Shown piece by piece: positions 34,518 to 42,645 of a DNA stretch of 64,000 nucleotides (the stretch's first letter is position 1; each line of letters opens with the position of its first letter). The position numbers and the translations under genes were made by a program. The notes beneath the pieces were generated by a model, which saw nothing but the letters and a program-made list of their open reading frames with translations, had not been told where the DNA came from and made no database searches. This DNA is from Azotosporobacter soli (GTDB lineage: Bacteria > Bacillota > Negativicutes > SG130), in NCBI RefSeq assembly GCF_030542965.1, contig NZ_JAUAOA010000001.1:186001-250000 (forward strand). The letters are read 5' to 3'.

Positions 34518-35828
34518 CTATGGTTGCCGCAAGATTTCGTTGCCTTTGCTTTCGATCCGCTTTAAAAAATCCTCGATCGAAACTTCGCCCGTCATCACCT
34601 GATGCAGGCCGGGCGCATAGTATTCGTCCTTGATGATTTGCCACTTCGGCGTCGGCACATCGATACTGGGACGCTTAAAAGCGCTTAAAAACGGCAAATA
34701 CTGCGGGTATTTCACCGTCATCACGCTGTCGGCCAAATCCTGACGCACAGGGATGCGGAAAGGATAATAGGCATCATGTTCCGGGCTGTATTCGCCCTCC
34801 ATTATTTTTAGCTGCGCTTCTTTTGAAATCATGAATTTTATAAAAGCTAGCGCGCTTTTCTTTTTTTCACGGCTCATGCTGCCGGGTATCGACAACATCA
34901 TCGGTCCGACTTCCGAATAGAGTCCGATGTCTTCCAACCTTATGATGCCGACGTCGAACGGGTGGCCGTTTTTTTCAATATCGGTAATCCCCCAAACGCC
35001 CTGGAATTCAAAGGCGATTTTCTTTTTTCTAAAATGCTCCATTACCTCAAGGCCGCTGTCGTCAATCCACGAAGGCTGCGCGTGCGGCCCTAAAACATCA
35101 CGATAAAAGTGAAGCGCCGCTTTTGTCTCGGGTGTATTCACCGCAACGCGCATACCGCTTTGCTCCACCAACCGCCCGCCATAACCATAAACAAACTGAT
35201 TGACCATCCAGGAAACATCGTTGTGATTGGCGCCGACCAGGCCAATTCCTCTAACGCCGTTTTTTGCTTCAACCGCTTCCAACGCTTTCACCAAGGAAGG
35301 CAAATCCCGAATCGCAGCGACATCGACAGCCGCTTTTGCCAAAAGTTCTTTATTATAAATCAGGCCGATCGAATGTCCCAGCCAGGGAATGCCGTACATG
35401 CGTCCGTTCACTTGTCCCAGTCGCCACAGTTCCGGGTAGAACCAACCTTCTTCTTCGGTAAAATAATCCGCCAGATCTTCCAAATACCCTTTGGCGGCAA
35501 AATATTTAACAAATCGATAAGGCAACACATGAATCGTTGCCGCCTCCGGCTCGGTCAAACGTTTTTCAATCGCATTACGGTCTTCATCGCCGTCGACTAG
35601 CGTGATTTCAAATGCGTCACTGTTCTCGGCATTATACAAATTCACGATGCGTTGAATCGCTTCGCCCCGCCCCGAATAAGCCGGCCAGGTGATTTGAAAA
35701 AGCAACGGCGCTTTCTTACTGCTTTTTTCCTCCAGCGACGGCCGGTTGTCGATGTTTCGTGCAACAAGCATGACCGCAGCCAAAATGATCAGGCTCAGCA
35801 ACAAGTCTATGCTTTTACTGCGTTTCAT
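34518..35828 (-). CDS. Family-1 extracellular solute-binding protein with membrane anchor
   Basis: A 436-residue sugar-type ABC binding protein (SBP_bac_1/8 style) with an uncleaved-looking N-terminal hydrophobic segment (IDLLLSLIILAAVMLVA) and no lipobox. GMRVAVNTPETKAALHFYRD and the EFQGVWGITDIEKNGHPFDVGI region are typical of the family's ligand cleft. ATG at 35828 has AGAGGTG upstream. No ABC permease is nearby; instead it heads an operon of three signalling proteins, so it is more likely a sensory binding protein presenting a carbohydrate signal than a transport component. Confidence 0.9.
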   Translation of the reverse strand: MKRSKSIDLLLSLIILAAVMLVARNIDNRPSLEEKSSKKAPLLFQITWPAYSGRGEAIQRIVNLYNAENSDAFEITLVDGDEDRNAIEKRLTEPEAATIHVLPYRFVKYFAAKGYLEDLADYFTEEEGWFYPELWRLGQVNGRMYGIPWLGHSIGLIYNKELLAKAAVDVAAIRDLPSLVKALEAVEAKNGVRGIGLVGANHNDVSWMVNQFVYGYGGRLVEQSGMRVAVNTPETKAALHFYRDVLGPHAQPSWIDDSGLEVMEHFRKKKIAFEFQGVWGITDIEKNGHPFDVGIIRLEDIGLYSEVGPMMLSIPGSMSREKKKSALAFIKFMISKEAQLKIMEGEYSPEHDAYYPFRIPVRQDLADSVMTVKYPQYLPFLSAFKRPSIDVPTPKWQIIKDEYYAPGLHQVMTGEVSIEDFLKRIESKGNEILRQP

Positions 35829-36044
35829 CTTCGCCGCACCTCTCTTCGCAGACGCATGTAAACTATAATCATTGCAGCCACTTGTCTGAGCAACACGGGA
35901 TACACATGTGCATGCATTCGCATACGACAGTTTGTGTTTCAAACGTCAAAAGCAAAAAACTGTCATATTCTCCTATTATTCCTAATTTCGATTTCACTAT
36001 AAAAAAAACCTCTAGCGCTTGCAATATTCAGTAAAACAATGGCA

Positions 36045-36089
36045 AGAAGCCGCCCCCTTTGATCGCTTGGATCGAAGGGAGCGGCTTGC
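36045..36089. terminator. Dispersed palindrome, copy D
   Basis: AAGCCGCCCCCTTTGATCG pairs with CGAAGGGAGCGGCTT (36047-36087). It lies 60 bp beyond the aminotransferase stop at 36148 and has an A-rich flank on one side and TTATTTTTT on the other. The remaining 36090-36147 and 35829-36044 hold only leader sequence. Confidence 0.8.
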
Positions 36090-36147
36090 GTTATTTTTTA
36101 CCCGACAGCAAGTTCTTGCCTTGCAACATCAAACGCCGGAATGTTTT

Positions 36148-37344
36148 TTATTTGCCTGCATACTCTTTTGCCAGTTTTTCAAAGAGCGGCAGCGCGCGCC
36201 GGACCGTTTCCGTCTGCACGCAGTAGGAGATGCGCATATGCCCCGGAGCGCCAAAATCCGTACCGGGCACAAGCAGCAGATCATACTTTTTAGCGCGTTC
36301 GCAAAAAGCGTAGTCGTCCGCTTCCAACGTCTGCGGAAAGAGATAAAACGCGCCTTCCGGCTCGATGCACTTGTAACCGAACGCGGCCAGACCTTCTAAG
36401 AGCAGCTTACGATTTTCCGCATAAATGGAAAGATCGGCCGTATCGGCCGCGCAGCGGGCGATGACCTGCTGAAAGAGAGCCGGTGCGCAGACATAGCCGA
36501 GCACGCGCCCCGCGCCGCAAACCGCCGCGTACACATCGTCGAACGATTCGACCGTATTCGGCACCAGCACATAACCGATGCGTTCACCAGGCAGCGAGAG
36601 CGACTTGGAATACGAATAGCAAACCAAGGTGTTCTTGTACTTCGGCGCAATGAACGGAATCTCTCTTGTTCCGTAAATGATCTCACGGTACGGCTCATCG
36701 GAAATCAGATAGATCGGATGACCATATTCCGCCGCTTTTTTGTTAAGCAACGCGGTCAAGCGGTCAATGGTTGCCTCCGAATAAACGACGCCGGACGGAT
36801 TGTTCGGCGAATTGATCAGAACGCCTTTCGTGTGCGGATTCAACTTGCGTTCAAACGCTTCGAAGTTAATCTGAAAGTCTTCGATCTGCGCGGGAACGAT
36901 CACGCACTTCGCGCCTGCTCCCTGTTCGATAAAGACCTGATACTCGGGAAAATGCGGCGCGAAAATGATGAACTCATCCTCGGGCGACGCGGTCAGCGCT
37001 TTCAAACAGATCGAAAGAGAAGCGGCCGCCCCCACCGTAAGATAGAGATTCTTAGCCGCATAATCGGTTCCGAAACGCGCATTCAAAGACGCGGCAATCG
37101 CGTTGCGGCTGTCTTCCCGCCCCTGCGCCGACGTATAGCCGTGAACCGCCGCCGGATTTTGGTTGGTAACGATATCGCAGATCGCCTCCTGCACCGAATC
37201 CGGCGCAGGCACATTGGGGTTGCCGATCGAAAAATCAAAGACATTTTCCCGACCGATGACTTTTGCACGCTGGTTGCCAAATTCAAAAATTTCACGAATG
37301 GTCGAGCGCTTCTTGCCGAGCGCCAGCATGTTTTGGTTCAACAT
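36148..37344 (-). CDS. Aspartate-type PLP-dependent aminotransferase
   Basis: A 398-residue class I aminotransferase. FDFSIGNPNVPAP and VHGYTSAQG are the substrate-binding start, NSPNNPSGVVY and SDEPYREIIY the PLP pyridine contacts, and SYSKSLSLPGERIG carries the Schiff-base Lys. Family members use aspartate, glutamate or aromatic amino acids with 2-oxoglutarate in the cytoplasm. ATG is preceded by GGAGGTGTTCGTTT. It is monocistronic: terminator D follows it, and a separate gene ends 140 bp upstream. Substrate range is not readable from the sequence. Confidence 0.92.
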   Translation of the reverse strand: MLNQNMLALGKKRSTIREIFEFGNQRAKVIGRENVFDFSIGNPNVPAPDSVQEAICDIVTNQNPAAVHGYTSAQGREDSRNAIAASLNARFGTDYAAKNLYLTVGAAASLSICLKALTASPEDEFIIFAPHFPEYQVFIEQGAGAKCVIVPAQIEDFQINFEAFERKLNPHTKGVLINSPNNPSGVVYSEATIDRLTALLNKKAAEYGHPIYLISDEPYREIIYGTREIPFIAPKYKNTLVCYSYSKSLSLPGERIGYVLVPNTVESFDDVYAAVCGAGRVLGYVCAPALFQQVIARCAADTADLSIYAENRKLLLEGLAAFGYKCIEPEGAFYLFPQTLEADDYAFCERAKKYDLLLVPGTDFGAPGHMRISYCVQTETVRRALPLFEKLAKEYAGK

Positions 37345-37483
37345 AAACGAACACCTCCAGCAAATTCACCTTAACGTTTCCCCTGCGCGCCTACGCTAAA
37401 AACGTTTTCGGCGTAACATAATCAATGCTATTATTCTACCACAAACTTTACCGCCGAAGGGAAGAATGTTCCGGACTGGAAAG

Positions 37484-38290
37484 TTAACTCCGCTCTTCGC
37501 TACGCAGATCGCGAAGCGAAAGCAAGTCATCCACCGTAAGTGCAAACGAGAAGCGATAGCCTGCAAGAACAGACGTCGGCCGCAAGTCAGGCAGCTCGAT
37601 GTAGGGATGCTCGAAAATCGACATCGACGCTTCCCCTTTCCAGATTGGCGATACGGCGATATCGCGCGATTTAAGCTGCACCAGTTCATGCACCGCCGGT
37701 TTGTCGTGTTTCCCTGCCGCAAGTTCAGGAAAATAGCGGACATTGACCGCTTTGGCAAAATTAGGCGCAGGCAGCGAATCGGTCAGCTCGCGCAGCGTGA
37801 CTTGCGCTTCCGCCAAACGGCGCTCTTTAACCGCTAACGTAGCACCAAATTTCCCGCCCGCTCCGACAACGGGGCTCGCTTTCGACGGCAAATCATAGGC
37901 GCGCGTGATCCAGGTCGATCCCATTTGTTTCGGCCAGCCCTGTGCAAGGCCGCGCATTAACGAAACATCCTGATCCACCCAGATAAAAGGGCAATATGAT
38001 ACGGGCGTCCCCTCAAATTCAGCCGACAACAAGATAATCGTTTCCCGATATTGGCTGCGCACAGGGTCTAAATATTCTTCTCCCGTTTCGCTGCAGTATT
38101 GCCATTCAATAAAATAGACCGCACAACGACCGGAAGCCAGCTCGAGTCCCTGCGGCAAAAAGCTGGCCGCTGCCAGCGGATTTGCTTCATACTCCACGGC
38201 AAGCGCATTACCAACATAATGCCACGGCGGCTCCGGCGCAAGACTCGATGTCCCGCGCGGCGTCCTTGGCAGCGTATAGCCTTTCAACAT
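37484..38290 (-). CDS. Acetoacetate decarboxylase superfamily protein
   Basis: A 268-residue protein of the acetoacetate decarboxylase fold. YFIEWQYCSETGEEYLDPVRSQYRETI and GLAQGWPKQMGSTWITRAY match the family; the Lys in GWPKQ is in the place of the Schiff-base Lys, but the second Lys of the classical PKK pair is Gln. That change is seen in family members that are not simple decarboxylases, so I keep the name at superfamily level. The ATG is preceded by AGGAGAGGATC. It is monocistronic. Confidence 0.85.
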   Translation of the reverse strand: MLKGYTLPRTPRGTSSLAPEPPWHYVGNALAVEYEANPLAAASFLPQGLELASGRCAVYFIEWQYCSETGEEYLDPVRSQYRETIILLSAEFEGTPVSYCPFIWVDQDVSLMRGLAQGWPKQMGSTWITRAYDLPSKASPVVGAGGKFGATLAVKERRLAEAQVTLRELTDSLPAPNFAKAVNVRYFPELAAGKHDKPAVHELVQLKSRDIAVSPIWKGEASMSIFEHPYIELPDLRPTSVLAGYRFSFALTVDDLLSLRDLRSEERS

Positions 38291-38370
38291 GATCCTCTCC
38301 TCCTCAAATTTATTGTAGCTTTCGTCTCCTTTTTTCTTTTATCTTAGCAACGCATGCCGTCTCTGTATTG

Positions 38371-38411
38371 TAAAAAATTGACGCCGCTGGATTAGCGGCG
38401 TCAATTTTGGC
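38371..38411 (-). terminator. Terminator of the DUF3089 gene
   Basis: A perfect 15-bp stem (38374-38388 with 38394-38408, core GACGCCGCT/AGCGGCGTC) is followed by a run of T on the minus strand. It starts 20 bp after the stop. Confidence 0.9.
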
Positions 38412-38427
38412 GCATGGGACGATTTAA

Positions 38428-39417
38428 TTATTTCCCCAAGAATTTTGCCGCACGAAGCGCGGCGTTTTCTCTGATGTTATAGTAATAAAACGGATAATCA
38501 TACGGGTGGTACACGCCTTTGGGAAAAATCGCATTGCCCGGCGACAGCGCCTCGACATCCGCTGTGCTGCAGATGACGACGCCTCTCGTTTTATCAACCC
38601 GCGCATCGGCATACTGCGCAACCGCCGTCCATTCCTGTTGCTCATTTAAGAGCAGTGAGCCATAGCTTTCCTCCGCGGTCGCTAGAGTCTCCTCCCTCGT
38701 CCAGCTGATCGGATTGATCGCTATCGCGCCCGGCAGCAGAACCGGATTGTTTCCGCTAACGCCCGGCGCTTCGGTATTATACGAAATAATGACGCCCGTA
38801 TCGTCCGCGCCTTGCGCAAATTTCAAGTGCGGATTGCGGGCGAGATACTCTCCGGTCACCGAATAACCGATCACATACGCGGCGATCATCCGCTGATATA
38901 CCTCCGGGTGTTCCTTCATATAATCCGCCAGCAGATAGAGCATCACATTCGAGCCTTGCGAGTGCGAAGCCAGGATAAACGGTCTGCCCTGATTGTAATG
39001 CTTGATGTAATAGTCAAATGCGGCAAACGCATCCTCTCTCGGCGTGCCCGCAATAATTGCGGCCTGTTTTTCCGGCGGCAGCGTCAAGACAGCACCGATG
39101 TCCGCCTGCCTATAGTACGGAGCATAGACGTTTCCGATCGGTTCGAATGCGGTCGCCGTTTTCGCGTACGCCATTTTCGAACCCTTCATCATCGACGCAT
39201 TATCGATGCCGCAGATGTCCGGTTCCTTTGCATCCGCTTTTTGCCAGGCGGTTGGATAGAGATAAAATACATCCACGTTCTTGTCATTGGCTGTCGGCAG
39301 CGCCAGCCATCGTGCCGGATCGGCATAATCGACGGCGCTCGCCGCACCGGCCTGTCCGGAAAAAGCGACGCTTAAACAGAGCACGAGCATGACCAACATG
39401 ATTTTCTTTACGTTCAT
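38428..39417 (-). CDS. DUF3089 alpha/beta hydrolase, secreted
   Basis: A 329-residue protein with a signal peptide (MLVMLVLCLSVAFSGQAGA). VDVFYLYPTAW opens the DUF3089 region. The nucleophile elbow is ASHSQGSNVML (Ser), and CSTADVEALSPGNAIFPKGVYHPYDYPFYYYNIRENA is the family's C-terminal part with a candidate catalytic His. DUF3089 proteins are lipase-like hydrolases of unknown substrate. ATG at 39417 has AGGGGGAGAGAAG upstream; the longer frame extends into the FosX end without a ribosome site. It follows FosX by 88 bp on the same strand and may be co-transcribed. Confidence 0.88.
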   Translation of the reverse strand: MNVKKIMLVMLVLCLSVAFSGQAGAASAVDYADPARWLALPTANDKNVDVFYLYPTAWQKADAKEPDICGIDNASMMKGSKMAYAKTATAFEPIGNVYAPYYRQADIGAVLTLPPEKQAAIIAGTPREDAFAAFDYYIKHYNQGRPFILASHSQGSNVMLYLLADYMKEHPEVYQRMIAAYVIGYSVTGEYLARNPHLKFAQGADDTGVIISYNTEAPGVSGNNPVLLPGAIAINPISWTREETLATAEESYGSLLLNEQQEWTAVAQYADARVDKTRGVVICSTADVEALSPGNAIFPKGVYHPYDYPFYYYNIRENAALRAAKFLGK

Positions 39418-39505
39418 CTTCTCTCCCCCTTGCCGTTTGCTTCTCACCCGTCCTATTCGGCTTCCGACGAGGCAATTCCTGCCGCTGTCGTTCACGCACA
39501 TTTTT

Positions 39506-39907
39506 TCACTTCGCGTATCGTTCTAACCTTTTTTCCAACGTTCCGGTATGTAATTCGAAGAGATGATTATCAAAATCATAAAAATAAAGCGATCTTCCTT
39601 CGCCATCCACACGCGAGCGCGGTCGCTTCCGTTCGATCCCCAAAGCCACGATCCTTTCTTCATAGCGCGCAAAATCATCCTCAGCGATTTGAAACGCGAC
39701 ATGATGATAGCTGCGTTCCTTCAACGGATCGCCTTCCATCAGCGCGATCCATTGTCCGCCGATTACGAAAAAGCGTTCTTTGCTCAGCGAGAATGTCTTT
39801 TCGCCGCTCGCATACACCTCTTTCGCGTCAAAGACGTCTTTGAAAAACTTTGCCGCTCTTTCCAAATCGGCCACGATGAACGTGATATGACTGATGCCCT
39901 GAATCAT
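39506..39907 (-). CDS. fosX: FosX fosfomycin hydrolase
   Basis: A 133-residue vicinal-oxygen-chelate enzyme that looks like FosX throughout: ISHITFIVADLERA at the start, ASGEKTFSLSKERFFV, then SYHHVAFQI, RPRSRVDGEGRSLYFYDFD and HLFELHTGTLEKRL. The metal ligands (His in SHIT, His in HHVAF, Glu in LFELH) are all present. FosX uses Mn2+ to open the epoxide of fosfomycin with water in the cytoplasm. ATG at 39907 is preferred over 39913 because AGGAG lies 9 bases before it, only 3 from the other. In Listeria the gene is chromosomal, and nothing mobile surrounds it here. Confidence 0.93.
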   Translation of the reverse strand: MIQGISHITFIVADLERAAKFFKDVFDAKEVYASGEKTFSLSKERFFVIGGQWIALMEGDPLKERSYHHVAFQIAEDDFARYEERIVALGIERKRPRSRVDGEGRSLYFYDFDNHLFELHTGTLEKRLERYAK

Positions 39908-40000
39908 CTTCATCCACTCCTCTTACTGCTCTTTCGCCTTATTCTACTTCGCTCTTTCCCGGCTTGCCATATCGCGGGCGTAATGTTTGCATCACAAATT

Positions 40001-40036
40001 GCAAAAAGCTCTGAGAAAACCTCAGAGCTTTTCGTT
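40001..40036 (-). terminator. Terminator of the glycerol facilitator operon
   Basis: AAAAGCTCTGAG (40004-40015) and CTCAGAGCTTTT (40021-40032) form a perfect 12-bp stem followed by T-rich sequence on the minus strand, about 60 bp beyond the facilitator stop. Confidence 0.85.
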
Positions 40037-40094
40037 TTAGCCAGCCGCTTATCCTTGCCACTTTACTTTCATATACCATTCTCTGACCGGAACA

Positions 40095-40820
40095 TCAAAT
40101 CAGTTCCGTAGCCCGGGCAATGGCAAATCCGAGCAGACCGCCCAGCATCGGACCGAGAACGGGAATCCATGCATAATTCCAGTCCGAATCTCCCTTGCCT
40201 TGGATCGGCAGCAATGCATGCGCAATGCGCGGGCCTAAATCACGCGCCGGGTTTAGTGCATAACCGGTGGTGCCGCCTAAGCTCAAGCCAATGGCCCAAA
40301 TCAATATGCCCACCGACCACGGTCCGAATCCCGGAGCAAGAATACCGACATTTTTCGAATAGATCGCGAATACTGGTACGACCAGCATGGCCGTACCGAT
40401 GATTTCCGACGCAATGTTTGCCACGTTGTGGCGAATCGCCGGTCCGGTAGAAAACGCCGCTAAAATCAAGTCGCAATCGTCCGTCTCCGCCCAATGCGGC
40501 CAAAAATGAATCCACACGACACAAGCCCCGACAAAAGCGCCAAGCAATTGGCAGACCATCGTGATTGCCGCCTGAGCAGGAGAGTACATTCCCATCAGCG
40601 TCTTCACCAATGTCATGACCGGATTAATATCGGCATTTTGCGCCCCAGTCGCAATCGCGCAAAACACACCGATGATGACGGCAAACGTCCAACCCGCGGT
40701 CACGACCAGCCAACCGCCGCCTTCTGCTTTTGTACCGCGCAACGCGACATTCGCCATCACGCCGTTGCCTAAAACAATCAAAACCATTGTACCAAAAAAT
40801 TCGCCAAAATAACTTGTCAT
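40095..40820 (-). CDS. glpF: MIP-family channel, glycerol facilitator type
   Basis: A 241-residue, six-helix aquaglyceroporin of the cytoplasmic membrane. The second half-helix motif is LNPARDLGPR; the Asp after NPAR is the glycerol-facilitator signature. The first motif is DINPVMT, so the usual NPA is NPV, a change near the pore. Length is slightly short of E. coli GlpF (281). ATG is preceded by CAGGAGTAT. It starts 24 bp after the sigma-54 regulator, so it is co-transcribed with it. Glycerol or a similar small polyol is the expected solute; no glycerol kinase is in the window. Confidence 0.9.
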   Translation of the reverse strand: MTSYFGEFFGTMVLIVLGNGVMANVALRGTKAEGGGWLVVTAGWTFAVIIGVFCAIATGAQNADINPVMTLVKTLMGMYSPAQAAITMVCQLLGAFVGACVVWIHFWPHWAETDDCDLILAAFSTGPAIRHNVANIASEIIGTAMLVVPVFAIYSKNVGILAPGFGPWSVGILIWAIGLSLGGTTGYALNPARDLGPRIAHALLPIQGKGDSDWNYAWIPVLGPMLGGLLGFAIARATELI

Positions 40821-40844
40821 ATACTCCTGCGACTCCTTTCAATC

Positions 40845-42335
40845 TCACTCGGCCCTATCCAGGCCGTCTATGCCGTATTTGTGCGCTTTAGCCGCAACCG
40901 TCTTATGCGTGATGCCAAGCACTTTTCCAGCCGCCGTATAGCTGCCGTGCTTTTCCAATGCAGCCCGGATGATCTGCTTTTCGTATTCCGCCAGCGGAAA
41001 TAATTCTCCAGCCTTGATGATGCTGTCGTCAGGCGGCTTCATTCTTTCCGCCATGCAGCACGCAGGGATGTCTTCCAAACCGATATAGGAATTATCGGTA
41101 AGCGCAACCATCCTTTCGACAATATTGCGTAGCTCGCGTGTATTTCCCGGCCAATCGTAATTAACTAAAGCCTCCATCGCCTCATTCTTGATCCCCAGTA
41201 TCTTCTTCCCAAGATCCTGACTGAACTTTTTCATGAAATGATCCAACAGCAGCGGAATATCCTGTTTGCGATCGGTCAGCGACGGCAAATAGATCGGAAT
41301 TACATTGAGCCGGTAATACAAATCAGCGCGAAAACGATTTTCTTTCACCAGCCGTTCCATATTCTGATTCGTCGCAGCAATAATGCGTACGTCGACTTCG
41401 ATCGTCTCCTCTCCGCCGACCCTTTCAAATTGGCTGTTCTGTAAGACACGCAACAGTTTCGCTTGCATGTTCAATTCCATCTCGCCGATCTCATCTAAAA
41501 AAATCGTACCGCAGTGAGCCAATTCGAACTTTCCTAATTTTCGTTTGATGGCGCCGCTAAACGAACCTTTTTCATGACCGAACAACTCACTCTCCAAAAG
41601 ATTTTCCGGAATGGCCGCGCAATTTATTTTAACCAGCGGTCCTTGTGCGCGCGGACTGGCTTGGTGAATGCCTTCCGCAATCAATTCCTTTCCCGTACCG
41701 CTCGCGCCGCAAAGCAAAACAGTAGACTGCACCTTAGCAGCTTTGGCCGCCAGCGCTAACAGTTCTAGCACCGTTTGGTTCACACCGATAAAACGTTCGA
41801 AGGCCTTGCCTGCTTTTAAGCTTCGCAGCATTTTTTGTTCTTGCGACTCACTCTTTAAGCGTCCCGTATGCCAACTTGCCTCTTTCATTTGTCTGGACTT
41901 CTTTTCAAGAAACTCGACCTTACGGTACGACAATTCCAGTTCTTCTTTCAACTGGCGAACCTGCTCCTCCAACGAGACATCGCTTGGCAGAGAGGCCAAA
42001 ACCAGTTGTTGCGTCAATGTTTGTATGTCTTGCGCCAGTTTATACGTATCCTCACTCGCGTCTTCCCTCTGCAACCGTTCTTCCATATATTCTGACATGA
42101 GTTGCAAAACAATATCGGCCTGCTGTCCATCACTCTTTATCCGCACCACTTGGCTTTGCTTGGCGAGCAAAGAAAAAACCGTAAAAAAATCAGTGGCCGC
42201 CGCCATGATTTGTTCCGCATCATAAAAAAACAGCGGCGTATGATATTGCCGCTCCAGGGCATAGGCTTTTTGTGCAATATCGACTGCTAGTCGCAGTGTA
42301 AATGAACCTCCATTTGTCGGTACTGCTTTTTCCAT
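40845..42335 (-). CDS. Sigma-54-dependent regulator with N-terminal HPr-like domain
   Basis: A 496-residue activator. About residues 10-90 look like an HPr fold ([20 protein letters not shown] to [14 protein letters not shown]) lacking the phosphorylatable GLHARP histidine. A coiled-coil linker follows, then the AAA+ domain with Walker [11 protein letters not shown], the sigma-54 contact loop GSFSGA in place of GAFTGA, Walker [12 protein letters not shown], and a C-terminal Fis-type helix-turn-helix ([23 protein letters not shown]). It would activate sigma-54 promoters. The glycerol facilitator follows 24 bp downstream. The ribosome site (GGGGG, 12 bases away) is weak. Confidence 0.9.
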   Translation of the reverse strand: MEKAVPTNGGSFTLRLAVDIAQKAYALERQYHTPLFFYDAEQIMAAATDFFTVFSLLAKQSQVVRIKSDGQQADIVLQLMSEYMEERLQREDASEDTYKLAQDIQTLTQQLVLASLPSDVSLEEQVRQLKEELELSYRKVEFLEKKSRQMKEASWHTGRLKSESQEQKMLRSLKAGKAFERFIGVNQTVLELLALAAKAAKVQSTVLLCGASGTGKELIAEGIHQASPRAQGPLVKINCAAIPENLLESELFGHEKGSFSGAIKRKLGKFELAHCGTIFLDEIGEMELNMQAKLLRVLQNSQFERVGGEETIEVDVRIIAATNQNMERLVKENRFRADLYYRLNVIPIYLPSLTDRKQDIPLLLDHFMKKFSQDLGKKILGIKNEAMEALVNYDWPGNTRELRNIVERMVALTDNSYIGLEDIPACCMAERMKPPDDSIIKAGELFPLAEYEKQIIRAALEKHGSYTAAGKVLGITHKTVAAKAHKYGIDGLDRAE

Positions 42336-42583
42336 AACTAAATAATACCCCCATCAAATCTACATACCCCAGCAAGCATGCAGCAAAAACAAGCTCACAA
42401 CCAATCCTAAGCTTTTAGGCTTTTTAAGATGCCGTGTTTAATCATTAGCCCATCTGAGATATTCTTCATAGGCCCTCAAACGCAGCAACTCTTAGGCTTT
42501 TCAAAACGCCACAATAAAATAACATTCAAGAAACATTTCTCAAATCCTCCCACTTCTTCAAGTCTTAGGAGATGATGACAAAG
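42336..42583. other. Regulatory gap upstream of the sigma-54 regulator
   Basis: About 250 bases without a gene. Two similar 22-base stretches, at 42412-42433 and 42490-42511, share TTAGGCTTTT followed by AA and GCC, and a weaker TTAGGA occurs near 42565. They could be binding sites for the regulator. I could not find a convincing sigma-54 promoter in the gap. Confidence 0.3.
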
Positions 42584-42618
42584 AACAAGCCGCCCCACTC
42601 AACATAGGGCAGCTTGTT
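42584..42618 (-). terminator. Terminator of the acyltransferase gene
   Basis: AACAAGC-GCCC pairs with GGGC-GCTTGTT around a loop 28 bp after the stop, followed by CTTTGTC on the minus strand. The arms resemble the dispersed palindromes but the inner core is absent. Confidence 0.7.
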
Positions 42619-42645
42619 AACGCTTTCTCTTTACTCATTTTCAGA

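Noticed and set aside
42336-42583. A sigma-54 promoter for the HPr-like regulator or facilitator
   Set aside because: Candidate TTGCT sequences near 42370-42390 do not have a GG element 10 bp upstream of the GC.
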